Positions 1-8,080 of a stretch of DNA of 18,532 nt are shown here, piece by piece. This DNA is from an uncultured Lachnospiraceae bacterium (GTDB lineage Bacteria; Bacillota; Clostridia; Lachnospirales; Lachnospiraceae). The stretch lies in assembly GCA_910587085.1 (NCBI GenBank), contig CAJUMC010000065.1, forward strand, positions 1 to 18,532, written 5' to 3'. Position numbers and translations under genes: made by a program. The notes under the pieces are model-generated. The model was given only the letters and a program-made list of their open reading frames with translations, had not been told where the DNA came from and made no database searches. Within the stretch, counting starts at the first letter, position 1. Every line of letters begins with the position of its first letter.

Positions 1-74
1 TTTACTGGTGTTACAGCGATTTTATTTTCTCCGAACTGTCAAAGATGGGATTATATCTTCGCCCCCTGCAAAAG

Positions 75-887
75 TCAATCCAGCCGATACAGTTCCCTGG
101 CGTTCCGCGCAGTTGCCCGCACAACCTCCTCCGGCGTGATGCCTCTGAGCCGGGCAATTTCCTCCGCAACAAGAGGCAGGTACAGCGAAGAGTTTCTCTC
201 CTGCCGGTGCGGCGCCGGCGCAAGATACGGACAATCCGTTTCCAGAACCAGCTTTTCCAGCGGAATCTTCTGCACAACTTCCTTCACCTTCCGGGCGCTT
301 TTAAAGGTTACCACGCCGCCGATCCCGATCCAGAAACCCATTTTCACATACTCTGCGGCCATCTCCGGCCCGTAGGAAAAGCAGTGAACTACTCCTGTCA
401 GCCTCTTTCCCTCTGCTGCTGCCCTGTCCTGCGCCTCCCGGAGCTGCCCGAGCGTGTCGGCTGCCGCCTCCCGGCTGTGGATAATCACCGGCAGATCCCT
501 TTCCGACGCCAGAGCAAGCTGTCTGCCGAACCAGAGCTTCTGCACGCCGCGCGGCGTATCCCAGTGATAATCAAGACCGATCTCTCCGACCGCAATCACC
601 TTCGGCTCCCTCAGCTGTTCTGACAGCTGAAGGAATCCATTTTCATCCAGCTTTTCTGTCTCCGTCGGATGCACTCCCGCGGCCGCGTATACAAAGGGAT
701 ATTTCTGTGCAAGCGCAATCGCCCGTGCCGTGCTCTCCAGATCTGCGCCGACATCCACAACCGGCCCGATCCCGTTTTCTTCAAGACTCTCGAGCAGCTG
801 TTCCCGATCCTCGTCAAACGCCTTGTCATCATAATGGGTATGCGTATCAAATATCCTGTTTTGCGGTATCTTTTCTGTGCCGTTCAT
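75..887 (-). CDS. tatD: TatD family metal-dependent hydrolase (DNase)
   Basis: This is a 270-residue TatD-family protein, a TIM-barrel metallo-hydrolase; characterised members are Mg-dependent 3'-5' exonucleases acting in the cytoplasm. The sequence shows the full set of metal-ligand motifs in order: DTHTHYDD near the N terminus (HxH pair), GVHPTE, GEIGLDYHW (bridging Glu), VIIHSREA, VVHCFSY and ETDCPYLAP near the C terminus. The frame stays open upstream, but I place the start at the ATG at 887-885: the family homology begins just after it (RIFDTHTHYDD) and a GGGGGA purine run lies about 8 bases upstream. The length matches the family (about 255-270). It is the last gene of the ArsR-LRR-VWA-MoxR cluster, 112 bases after the ATPase stop, and I see no clear promoter in that gap, so co-transcription is likely but not proven. 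No terminator is visible in the 74 bases that follow. Confidence 0.93.
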   Translation of the reverse strand: MNGTEKIPQNRIFDTHTHYDDKAFDEDREQLLESLEENGIGPVVDVGADLESTARAIALAQKYPFVYAAAGVHPTETEKLDENGFLQLSEQLREPKVIAVGEIGLDYHWDTPRGVQKLWFGRQLALASERDLPVIIHSREAAADTLGQLREAQDRAAAEGKRLTGVVHCFSYGPEMAAEYVKMGFWIGIGGVVTFKSARKVKEVVQKIPLEKLVLETDCPYLAPAPHRQERNSSLYLPLVAEEIARLRGITPEEVVRATARNARELYRLD

Positions 888-999
888 GCATGCTGTCCCC
901 CGTTTTTTCCTTTCTTTGTTTACCGAAATGCAGGGACGGCCCGCAGTCCTGTTCCTGCCGCCGGTGTCTGCCCGGTGTGACAAATACCGTTCTCCCTTC

Positions 1000-2511
1000 T
1001 CACAGCTCCGCTCCCAGCTGCTCAATTTCATTCAGGAGCTTCTTCCTGCGATCCTGGAATAAAAGTTCTCTGTTATACTTTTCGTATATGGCATTTCCGT
1101 AACTATTTACAAATTCCATACAATAATAACTGAGCGACAGCTCCGTCAGGAAAATCACCAGCTCCTGCCCCTCCCCAAAGGTATCTGCCAGAAATCCAAA
1201 ACAGTGATCGAGCATTTCCCCGACGGTTTTCACCCGCTCCTCCCGCAGGCCGTTCAGCCGCTCAAAGCATTCTTTGAGCCGCTGAAATACTGCCTGCGGT
1301 TCGCCAATGCTGTCAATTCTCGCCTGCCTGCACCAGTCAGAATAATATTGCAGAGCTCTGCGGTACGCCTCCCTGTCCTCCGGACGGAGCGTCTGCCCTT
1401 CCCGGCGCGCTTCCTCCGCCCGGAAAACTTCCTCCAGGAGAGCCGGTGCATCTGCAGCAGCATTTTCCCGCAGCAGTTCCTCCTTCGCTCTTTTCAGCAG
1501 CTCATACAGCCGCGTGACAACCGCATCCTCCATCCATACCTCACGGAATTCTGCGGAAAGACGATCCAGCAGCAGGGAGAGCACACTGTAGCGCTCGTCG
1601 AACGGAGCATTTTTCAGCTTCCCGGCCGCAAAATTTCCGTAATTGCCGGAAAGCAACGCGTTTATATCATAATCCGCCCTGTACTTCCGGTACAGCTCAA
1701 GATATGCGGCAAAGCTCTTCGCCGTCTGCGGATTTGCCACATATTGCTTTACAACCTCCTCATCGACCGGGATCGCAAGTTCCTCGCACGCATACAGAAA
1801 TTCCGATAAATCCTCCCAGCCGCGCGCCGTGACAAACTGCTTTCCCTCCACGGTTGCGCGGATCGAATAAAAATCATCGCGCCGGATATCGAGATAGGAT
1901 ATCACTGCGCTGTGCAGTCTGCGGCGGTACGCATACTCCTTCCAGACCTCGTAATCCGCCTCGATGTCCATTTTTTTGACGCGATCCAGCGTTACAACAT
2001 CAAACTCACGCACGGAACGATTGTACTCCGGCGGATTCCCGGCCGCCGCGATCACCCATCCCTCAGGCACACGCTGATTGCCGAAGGTTTTGCACTGAAG
2101 AAACTGCAGCATCGTCGGTGCAAGCGTCTCAGAAACACAGTTGATTTCGTCGATAAACAAAATTCCTTCCCGCACTCCGGTCTGCTCGATTTTCTCGTAT
2201 ACGGCAGCGATAATCTCGCTCATCGTGTATTCGGTGACCGCATATTCCCGGCCGCCGTACACCTTTTTTTCTATAAACGGCAGACCCACCGCGCTCTGGC
2301 GCGTATGGTGCGTGATCGTATAAGCCACAAGCCCCACGCCGCATTCCGCCGCGACCTGCTCCATAATTGCTGTTTTCCCGATGCCCGGCGGCCCGATCAG
2401 CAGGATCGGGCGCTGCCGGATTGCAGGAATACGGTAGCTGCCGTCCTCCTTTTTCTGCAGATAGGCCCGCAGCGTATTTTTTATCTCTGTTTTTGCCCGC
2501 TTAATATTCAT
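1000..2511 (-). CDS. MoxR-type AAA+ ATPase
   Basis: This is a 503-residue AAA+ ATPase of the MoxR type, expected to hydrolyse ATP as a hexamer and to remodel or activate a partner protein in the cytoplasm. Visible motifs are Walker A GPPGIGKT (residues 40-47), Walker B ILFIDE (117-122), sensor 1 AAGNPPEYN (around 156-164) and a VTARGWEDLSEFL stretch that would hold the sensor 2 Arg. The C-terminal 200 residues are helical and charged, with no domain I can name. The start is firm: GGAGG lies 6 bases before the ATG, and the last base of the upstream VWA gene's TAA is the A of this ATG (TAATG), so the two are translationally coupled. MoxR ATPases are typically encoded next to VWA proteins and act on them. 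The substrate of this pair cannot be read from the sequence. Confidence 0.9.
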   Translation of the reverse strand: MNIKRAKTEIKNTLRAYLQKKEDGSYRIPAIRQRPILLIGPPGIGKTAIMEQVAAECGVGLVAYTITHHTRQSAVGLPFIEKKVYGGREYAVTEYTMSEIIAAVYEKIEQTGVREGILFIDEINCVSETLAPTMLQFLQCKTFGNQRVPEGWVIAAAGNPPEYNRSVREFDVVTLDRVKKMDIEADYEVWKEYAYRRRLHSAVISYLDIRRDDFYSIRATVEGKQFVTARGWEDLSEFLYACEELAIPVDEEVVKQYVANPQTAKSFAAYLELYRKYRADYDINALLSGNYGNFAAGKLKNAPFDERYSVLSLLLDRLSAEFREVWMEDAVVTRLYELLKRAKEELLRENAAADAPALLEEVFRAEEARREGQTLRPEDREAYRRALQYYSDWCRQARIDSIGEPQAVFQRLKECFERLNGLREERVKTVGEMLDHCFGFLADTFGEGQELVIFLTELSLSYYCMEFVNSYGNAIYEKYNRELLFQDRRKKLLNEIEQLGAEL

Positions 2512-3953
2512 TACCGTCCTCCATATTTCGATCCGCCGTTCGGCTGCTTCTTAAGCAGAAGCCGATATGCCCACGCCGGAACGGGTATATCTTCATAATC
2601 GCTGCGCCAGAACAAAAAGGCCGTATCATAATCGGGCCGTTCCTCCGGGAAGGTTCCGTAACCGTCAGTAAAATACAAAAGTCCCTGGATTCCTGTCATA
2701 TCGCCATTTTCGCGCTGCTTCGCGACATATTCGAAAGCGGCCCGGAAGTCCGTTCCCCCGCCTCCGTACAGCCGGAAGCAGCGCCTCAGCTCGTCCGCCT
2801 CCGCCGCGCTTGTAATCAGCACATCGGAATGAACCTTTACATCGCTCTGCAGCAGCCTCACCCGGTAATTCCGGGCAAACAGTCCGCTGTCGTTAAGCAC
2901 TGCGAAGGTGTCCCGCAGAAATTCATCTGCACCGTCCGCCTGGCAGGAGCCGGATGTGTCAATCACAATGACCAGCTCGCTGATCCGGTTCTCCTCCGTG
3001 TATTCGAGCGGTTCCACCAGCGGAAGATTCCCGTAGAGGCTCAGGCCGTAGGTGTAAAACGCCGTATCAAATTCCTCCTCCGACAGCCGCAGTTCCTCCC
3101 GCGGTCTTGTAAATTTCCGAAGAAAATCGGGGTAATCGTATGTTTCACGATATTCCACCGTCAGGCTCGCCAGCAGTCCGCCTGCGCGCCGTCCGGCCCG
3201 CGCACTGAAGGTTTCCAGATTGGTTTTCATACTCTCCCCGATCTGCTTCCATTTGCGGGCCAGCGCCGCCAGCTCCTCCCTGCTTCGCGTGCGCCCGCCG
3301 GAACCGGTATTTTCTCTGTTTTCGTTTTGCTGTCCGTTCTGTTCTCCGTCTCCTGCTTCGTTCTGACCGCCGGCTCCTTCCTTGCTGTCCTGCGTCTCCG
3401 TCTCCCGCTTCGGGGCCTCAAAAAAGCTGTGATCATCCACATAAAACAGTTTTTCCAGCCGGAGCTGCTCATCCAGAGGAAGTCTTTCCTCTCGAAAGCA
3501 ATGATATATTCCCTCCGCCGAAAGCACCTTCAGTTTTTTGTGCAGTCTGCCATACAGCTCGGTACGCTCATCGGAAACAAGCCGGCGTACCGATTTATCC
3601 TCCATGGAGTCAATCAGCTCTTCCACCGCGATATCGCAGGCCAGATCCCAAAGCTCTGCATCCTGCTCTTTCGGACGCGCCGCATGCCGGAATACGCAAT
3701 GGAGCACTGAGTGTAGAAACGCCCGATTGACTGCCACAGGCTCTTCGCGGTACTGCTTCATCAGGAAAGCAGGATTAAAATAAAGGAATTCCCCGTCCGT
3801 TGCAAGAACACGAGTGTTCAGATTCATCTCGAACGGCAGCGAGGCAAACGCCGAATCCAGAAAGCGCATCGACAGATACAGCTCGTCCCTTGACGCGCCT
3901 AAAATTCGCTTTCCTATATGCTCCAGCTCCTGTCTGTTTTTCTGGCCCTGCAT
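2511..3953 (-). CDS. VWA-like / putative metallopeptidase-like protein (DUF2201 type)
   Basis: This is a 480-residue soluble protein with two recognisable halves. The N-terminal half has HSVLH followed by FRH (His 81, 85 and 90), the zinc-binding-like signature of the metallopeptidase-like domain that precedes VWA domains in this family. The C-terminal half is a von Willebrand A domain: IVIDTSGS at about 330-336 gives the MIDAS DxSxS, GGGGTDF (Thr 401) the MIDAS Thr, and FTDGYG (Asp about 430) the last MIDAS Asp. Residues 180-220 form a Q/G/E/N-rich low-complexity linker. I chose the ATG at 3953 because the upstream extension is basic and unlike the family, and AAAGG lies 4 bases before this ATG. 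The gene is coupled to the MoxR ATPase through TAATG, and its final Gly-Gly-Arg codons contain the ATPase Shine-Dalgarno. Its role is probably as the effector or adaptor partner of that ATPase. Confidence 0.85.
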   Translation of the reverse strand: MQGQKNRQELEHIGKRILGASRDELYLSMRFLDSAFASLPFEMNLNTRVLATDGEFLYFNPAFLMKQYREEPVAVNRAFLHSVLHCVFRHAARPKEQDAELWDLACDIAVEELIDSMEDKSVRRLVSDERTELYGRLHKKLKVLSAEGIYHCFREERLPLDEQLRLEKLFYVDDHSFFEAPKRETETQDSKEGAGGQNEAGDGEQNGQQNENRENTGSGGRTRSREELAALARKWKQIGESMKTNLETFSARAGRRAGGLLASLTVEYRETYDYPDFLRKFTRPREELRLSEEEFDTAFYTYGLSLYGNLPLVEPLEYTEENRISELVIVIDTSGSCQADGADEFLRDTFAVLNDSGLFARNYRVRLLQSDVKVHSDVLITSAAEADELRRCFRLYGGGGTDFRAAFEYVAKQRENGDMTGIQGLLYFTDGYGTFPEERPDYDTAFLFWRSDYEDIPVPAWAYRLLLKKQPNGGSKYGGR

Positions 3954-4133
3954 AATACCTTTACCGCCCTTCTCTGCACTTCCTGATTTTCTCCGCTGAA
4001 CCGCCGTCTGTACCCAGCTGCGTGCGCTTGCATCTTTCCCGTTCTGCACCGCACTCCGGCATTCCCTGCGTGCCTGATTTGAGCTTATATACTGTCCGCC
4101 CTGCGGCACATAAGCCTTGTTTGGCCCTCCGGC

Positions 4134-5045
4134 CTACAGCTCGAACCGTTTCCTCTCCGCCGTAAAATGCCGGCTCCGGTATTCCATCAGCCATGCCACC
4201 GCCTCCGCGTTGCCTGCCGCCTGCGCAAGCTCCAGCGCACGCGGCAGCGTCTCCCTGGTCAGAACGCCGAAATCTCCAAGCCAGAGCAGCTTTTCCAGGG
4301 CCGCGCGCTCCAGCTCGCTCTCGGCAAGCAATCTGCCCGCTGTCTCTTCAAAATGCCCGGTTAAATAGCTCCTGTACTGATCGGCCGCCTGCCCCGACAG
4401 CCGGTAGGGAAAATGAAGGCGCGCCATGCACTGCTCCGACACCGTACGCGCGGAATTTTCACGGCACGACATGGGAAACAGGCGGTCATAGGTGTCAAAC
4501 TGCAGTTCGCGTGCATTAACACATTTTCTGTAATAATGCCCGGTTCCATAGCTCACCTCGGAAAAAATGCGCGCCGGTTCATTTGCCACATACTGGTAAT
4601 CATACTGCGGCATAACAAGCCGCGCGGTTCCGTCATCGTATTCCAGCGTAAGCTCCGTCTCCTGCTCGATATCAAACAGAATCTTACGGACACACTGATC
4701 CTCCCCCGCTCTCATCCCGCGAACGGTAATGTTCCGGAGCAAAGGACAGTTTTTGAACGCTCCGTCGCCGACGGACACTAGCTGCGCCGGAACCGAAAGA
4801 GAAACAAGGCTGCGGCAGTTATAAAATACATGGCTGCCGAGCTCGCGCAGGCTGGAGGGAAGTTCAGCTTCCACCAGGCTCCTGCACTCGGCAAACAGAT
4901 AATTCGGCAGTACTGTTACCCCTTCCTGTACGACAACCCTCTGCAGCTCTCTGCACCCTTCAAAGGCATGGGGCCTCAGCTTCTCCGAATTTAAAAGCAG
5001 CAGTTCCCCCTTACATTCCTCCGTCTTCAATGTTACAGCCTCCAC
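4134..5045 (-). CDS. Leucine-rich repeat (BspA/LRR_5-like) protein
   Basis: This 303-residue protein has no signal peptide or membrane segment. Residues 15-110 contain about four BspA-type (LRR_5) repeats, recognisable from phrases such as RPHAFEGCRELQRVVV, LPNYLFAECRSLVEAELP, LGSHVFYNCRSLVSLSVP and VGDGAFKNCPLLRNITV, with the typical x-F-x-x-C-x-x-L pattern. Residues 110-303 form a separate, mostly helical region I cannot name. It appears to start with GTG at 5045; a weak GGAAA lies about 9 bases upstream and no better ATG is available. It sits 36 bases after the ArsR stop and 180 bases before the VWA start. Most LRR_5 proteins are secreted, so an apparently cytoplasmic one between a regulator and a MoxR/VWA pair suggests a protein-binding adaptor. 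That role is inference from context. Confidence 0.8.
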   Translation of the reverse strand: MEAVTLKTEECKGELLLLNSEKLRPHAFEGCRELQRVVVQEGVTVLPNYLFAECRSLVEAELPSSLRELGSHVFYNCRSLVSLSVPAQLVSVGDGAFKNCPLLRNITVRGMRAGEDQCVRKILFDIEQETELTLEYDDGTARLVMPQYDYQYVANEPARIFSEVSYGTGHYYRKCVNARELQFDTYDRLFPMSCRENSARTVSEQCMARLHFPYRLSGQAADQYRSYLTGHFEETAGRLLAESELERAALEKLLWLGDFGVLTRETLPRALELAQAAGNAEAVAWLMEYRSRHFTAERKRFEL

Positions 5046-5081
5046 TCAGATCGTTTCCGGTTAAACGGATACTCTGCATAA

Positions 5082-5552
5082 TCAAAGCTCTTTCCCGTTC
5101 GCCGCCGCGCCTTTTTTCTCCTGAAAACAGACCTCACTGTCTGCCGGATGCGGACACAGATCCTCCCCGAAATTCATTGCCAGCCTCGGACACTTCATCT
5201 GAAATACGCCGTCAACCATTCGATGCACCAGACAGGCCGCCGCCGTATCTTCCAGGCGGTACAGCACTTCCTTGCCGTCTCTCCGGCTGCGGATAAAACC
5301 CGCCTGCCGCAGAATTCTCAGATGATGCGAAACCGCAGGCGCGCTCATATCCACCGCAGCTGCGATATCGTTGACGCATTCCTCGCTGTGGCACAGTATC
5401 CACAGAATCCGGAGCCTTGTCGCATCGGACAGCTGCGCAAAGATATCCGCCGCCTCTCCGAACGCCTTTTCCGACGGCATGGATTCGAGCAGCTTTTCCG
5501 TTCCCTGCCCGTGGTCATGAGGTATAATATGCCTCTTCTCGCTCTTTTTCAT
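5082..5552 (-). CDS. ArsR/SmtB family winged-helix transcriptional regulator
   Basis: This 156-residue DNA-binding protein matches the ArsR/SmtB family. The core reads FAQLSDATRLRILWIL, then ECVNDIAAAVDMSAPAVSHHLRILRQAGFIRSRRDGKEVLYRLED, i.e. helix-turn-helix followed by the beta wing. The usual position of the ELCVCDL sensor motif reads EECVNDI, with one Cys there and another just upstream (LCHSEEC). The C terminus carries three further Cys (KCP, LCPHP, EVCF). The N terminus has HDHGQ. The canonical C-terminal DxH...HxxE zinc site is not evident, so a Cys-based metal or thiol sensor is more likely. I place the start at the ATG at 5552 because GGAG lies 6 bases before it and the open frame further upstream is low-quality sequence. 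As first gene of the LRR-VWA-MoxR-TatD cluster, it probably controls that cluster and itself. Confidence 0.88.
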   Translation of the reverse strand: MKKSEKRHIIPHDHGQGTEKLLESMPSEKAFGEAADIFAQLSDATRLRILWILCHSEECVNDIAAAVDMSAPAVSHHLRILRQAGFIRSRRDGKEVLYRLEDTAAACLVHRMVDGVFQMKCPRLAMNFGEDLCPHPADSEVCFQEKKGAAANGKEL

Positions 5553-5554
5553 TC

Positions 5555-5599
5555 CTCGCTCCGTTTCCGCGCATTCGAATTGTCTCGCTCCGCGCATTC
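5555..5599. repeat. Direct repeat upstream of the ArsR gene
   Basis: On the + strand CTCGCTCCG followed by CCGCGCATTC occurs twice, at 5555-5576 (with TTT inserted between the parts) and at 5584-5599. The palindrome ATTCGAAT (5573-5580) lies at the end of the first copy. The block sits immediately upstream of the ArsR start, where an autoregulatory operator would be expected. No convincing -35/-10 pair is visible in 5553-5760. The operator role is inference. Confidence 0.4.
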
Positions 5600-5761
5600 T
5601 GATTACCGCACTCCAGGCTTCAGCCGAAGCACTCTGCCGCAGAGGATCACCCGAACCGCGGCGAACATTTTCCACGATGCTATACTGCTCCCAATTCCGC
5701 AGCCCATCGCACCGCAGCGCGGAAAGCAGGACAGCGGCTTGCTTTTTTTCCCTCCCGCAAG

Positions 5762-5796
5762 AACAAAAGCAGGACTTGACGATGCAAATCCTGCTT
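5762..5796 (-). terminator. Rho-independent terminator of asnS
   Basis: On the - strand the stem AAGCAGGA (5796-5789) pairs perfectly with TCCTGCTT (5774-5767) around a 14-base loop, and a T-rich tail TTTTGTTC follows. It lies 43 bases after the asnS stop and separates asnS from the ArsR cluster. Confidence 0.8.
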
Positions 5797-5838
5797 CCGA
5801 TTCTGATTTCGAACTTCCCGGTACAGCAGCCCGGCAGC

Positions 5839-7230
5839 CTACAGCTCGCAGTTGCCGACGGTTCTTGGGAACGGAACCACATCGCGGATATTACTCATTC
5901 CGGTCAGATACATGACACAGCGCTCAAAACCGAGCCCAAAGCCTGCATGGCGCGCAGAGCCGTATTTTCTCAGATCCAGATAAAAATCATAATCCTCCGT
6001 CTGAAGCCCGAGCTCACTCATGCGGGCAAGCAGTTTGCCGTGATCGTCCTCTCTCTGGCTTCCGCCGATAATCTCACCGATTCCCGGCACCAGACAGTCC
6101 ATCGCCGCCACCGTTTTTCCGTCCGGATTCAGCTTCATATAAAATGCCTTGATCTCCTTCGGATAATCGGTCACAAAAACCGGCCGCTTAAAAATCTCTT
6201 CGGTCAGATAGCGCTCATGCTCTGTCTGAAGATCACAGCCCCATGAAACCTTATAGTCAAATTTATCATTATTCTTCTGCAGCAGTTCGACAGCCTCGGT
6301 GTAGGTCACATGCCCGAACTCCGAGTTCAGCACATGGTTCAGGCGGTCAAGCAGCCCCTTGTCCACAAAGCTGTTGAAAAAATTCATCTCTTCCGGTGCG
6401 TTTTCAAGCACATAGCGGATAACATATTTCAGCATATTCTCCGCAAGCAGCATGTCGTCCTTCAGATCCGCGAAGGCGATCTCCGGCTCGATCATCCAGA
6501 ATTCCGCCGCATGGCGCGTGGTATTGGAATTTTCCGCGCGGAAGGTCGGGCCGAACGTATAAATGTTCCGGAATGCCATCGCGTATGCCTCCCCGTTGAG
6601 CTGCCCGCTCACTGTCAGGTTCGTCGGCTTTCCGAAGAAATCCTGAGAAAAGTCAATGGTACCGTCCGGCTTCCTCGGCGGCTCCTTCAGATCGAGCGTT
6701 GTTACCTGAAACATTTCGCCCGCGCCTTCGCAGTCGCTTCCGGTAATCAGCGGTGTATGGACATAGACAAAATCCCGCTCCTGAAAAAACCGGTGTATCG
6801 CATAAGCGATCAGCGAACGCACGCGGAATACCGCCTGAAAGGTGTTTGTGCGCGGTCTCAGATGCGTGATGGTACGAAGATACTCCATGGTGTGCCGCTT
6901 TTTCTGGAGCGGATAATCCGGCGTGGATGCACCCTCGATCTCCACCTGCTCCGCCTGAATCTCAAACGGCTGCTTGGCCTCCGGCGTCTCCACCAGCTGC
7001 CCTGTCACAACAACAGCCGAACCGATATTGATTTTTGCCAGCTCCGGAAAATTCTCCAGCTTATCCGAATACACAACCTGCAGCGGCTCAAAAAACGTAC
7101 CATCGTTCAGCGTGATAAATCCGAAGCTTTTGGAATCGCGGTTGCTGCGTACCCATCCGCCCACCTGTATTCTTTTTCCGACAAACTTACCTTTCTCGCG
7201 AAACAGTTCGCGAACGGAAACCAAATCCAT
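5839..7230 (-). CDS. asnS: Asparaginyl-tRNA synthetase
   Basis: This 463-residue class IIb aminoacyl-tRNA synthetase charges tRNA-Asn with asparagine in the cytoplasm. The N-terminal OB-fold anticodon-binding domain is seen in IQVGGWVRSNRDSKSFGFI with DGTFFEPLQVVY. The catalytic core has motif 2 (FRAENSNTTRHAAEFWMIEPE region), an ITGSDCEGAGEMF stretch, and motif 3 GFGLGFERCVMYLTG near the C terminus, which ends in the typical RDVVPFPRTVGNCEL. Its length is normal for bacterial AsnRS. The ATG at 7230 is preceded by GAGG at 8 bases. It has its own strong promoter and terminator and so is probably monocistronic. In the leader I see no T-box (no UGGNACC element and no room for the specifier domain), although many clostridial synthetase genes have one; regulation here appears to be of another kind. 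Confidence 0.97.
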   Translation of the reverse strand: MDLVSVRELFREKGKFVGKRIQVGGWVRSNRDSKSFGFITLNDGTFFEPLQVVYSDKLENFPELAKINIGSAVVVTGQLVETPEAKQPFEIQAEQVEIEGASTPDYPLQKKRHTMEYLRTITHLRPRTNTFQAVFRVRSLIAYAIHRFFQERDFVYVHTPLITGSDCEGAGEMFQVTTLDLKEPPRKPDGTIDFSQDFFGKPTNLTVSGQLNGEAYAMAFRNIYTFGPTFRAENSNTTRHAAEFWMIEPEIAFADLKDDMLLAENMLKYVIRYVLENAPEEMNFFNSFVDKGLLDRLNHVLNSEFGHVTYTEAVELLQKNNDKFDYKVSWGCDLQTEHERYLTEEIFKRPVFVTDYPKEIKAFYMKLNPDGKTVAAMDCLVPGIGEIIGGSQREDDHGKLLARMSELGLQTEDYDFYLDLRKYGSARHAGFGLGFERCVMYLTGMSNIRDVVPFPRTVGNCEL

Positions 7231-7303
7231 ATTTCAATCCTCATTTCTTTTATTTTCAGCTGTTCCTGCCGAATTATACAATGTCCCTCCGGGCATCTTG
7301 CCT

Positions 7304-7362
7304 CCGGCGGATGCGCACGATTCGCAAAGGAAGCTGTCCTCCCGCCGGTCGGACCCGAATCG
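7304..7362 (-). promoter_or_regulatory. asnS leader with two interleaved perfect helices
   Basis: In the untranslated leader of asnS, four 7-base blocks on the - strand pair in interleaved order: CGATTCG (7362-7356) with CGAATCG (7324-7318), and CCGGCGG (7348-7342) with CCGCCGG (7310-7304). Because the order is 1-2-1'-2', the helices form either a pseudoknot or two mutually exclusive folds. Two copies of CCGGAGG follow immediately. Function is not known; the blocks are GC-rich, so some chance pairing is possible. Confidence 0.4.
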
Positions 7363-7366
7363 GCGC

Positions 7367-7394
7367 TGGTATAATATCTGTCGATATTATACCA
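7367..7394. promoter_or_regulatory. Perfect 12-bp inverted repeat overlapping the asnS -10 (operator or divergent promoter)
   Basis: TGGTATAATATC (7367-7378) is followed by 4 bases and its exact reverse complement (7383-7394). Each arm contains an extended -10, TGGTATAAT, so both strands carry TATAAT within the same 28 bp. The - strand one is the asnS -10. The + strand copy lacks a recognisable -35. The structure could be a repressor operator or a pair of face-to-face promoters. Confidence 0.6.
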
Positions 7395-7413
7395 TATTTT
7401 CTGCATTTTACAA
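7386..7413 (-). promoter_or_regulatory. asnS promoter
   Basis: On the - strand TTGTAA (7413-7408) lies 16 bases before TATAAT (7391-7386), which has the extended TGG just ahead of it. Transcription would start near 7379, giving a leader of about 150 bases. A second TATAAT-like element (TTGTATAAT) lies nearer the gene but lacks a good -35. Confidence 0.7.
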
Positions 7414-7482
7414 GGAAGAGTTTACCGGCTCTTGGCAGGCGGCCGGATTACGGGTACGGCTGGGTTTTGCTTTTCGTTCCTG

Positions 7483-8067
7483 CTATGCCCGCTTCCCCCG
7501 GCTCTTCTGCTCTCCCTTCCTCTCACGCTCTGCAACGCGGCGCATTTCCCGCTCTGCTGCCGAACGGGCGCGGAAAAGCTTGGTGGCGGCCGCTTTCTCC
7601 GTCAGGCGGTAAAGCCGCGCTATCTCCCTCAGGCTGAATCCCTGATAGTAATACAGCATGATAATGTCGCAGTAATCCTTGTTGATCGCCCGCAGACAGT
7701 CCAGCACCTCGTCCGCATTTTCCATCGCAATAATATAATCCTCCGGATTGCCGGATGGTTTGCCGCACAAAACGGTAAATTCCTCGGACATTTTCTCCTG
7801 AAGCTTATTGTCCCTGCCGTTTTTCCGATAGATATCAATGGCGGCATTTTTCACCGTTATGTAAATATAGGCGGCAAGCTTTTCCTCGTCCTCCGGGAGA
7901 TCGGAGAGCTGTCCCGCCAGAGTAATCAGCGCGTTCTGCACGGCATCCTGCGTATCCGCGTCGTTTTTGAGAATGCGATATGCCCAGGCGTACATTTTTC
8001 TGTTATAGTTTTGATAAAGACCGGTCAGCTTTTGTTCTTCCCGTTTCTTCTTTGGTCTGAAATCCAT
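7483..8067 (-). CDS. RNA polymerase sigma factor, ECF type
   Basis: This is a 194-residue ECF-type sigma-70 factor with region 2 at about residues 18-88 (LYQNYNRKMYAWAYRILKND, AYIYITVKNAAIDIYRK) and region 4 at about 120-175 (DIIMLYYYQGFSLREIARLYRL, TKLFRARSAAEREM). The tail is highly basic. Two ATGs are possible. The second, at 8067, is preferred because GGAGG lies 5 bases before it, whereas the first ATG at 8079 has no ribosome site and in fact overlaps that GGAGG. No anti-sigma gene lies beside it: downstream is the asnS promoter and upstream is the arabinofuranosidase, whose stop is 46 bases away. It may be co-transcribed with that gene. Its regulon and activating signal cannot be inferred. 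Confidence 0.88.
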   Translation of the reverse strand: MDFRPKKKREEQKLTGLYQNYNRKMYAWAYRILKNDADTQDAVQNALITLAGQLSDLPEDEEKLAAYIYITVKNAAIDIYRKNGRDNKLQEKMSEEFTVLCGKPSGNPEDYIIAMENADEVLDCLRAINKDYCDIIMLYYYQGFSLREIARLYRLTEKAAATKLFRARSAAEREMRRVAERERKGEQKSRGKRA

Positions 8068-8080
8068 CCCATCCTCCATG

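Noticed and set aside
5555..5882. N-terminal extension of the ArsR frame up to near the asnS stop
   Set aside because: It would run through the asnS terminator, is not conserved-looking, and a good ribosome site supports the start at 5552.
7231..7379. T-box riboswitch in the asnS leader
   Set aside because: The leader is too short, and no UGGNACC box, specifier loop or terminator/antiterminator pair is visible.
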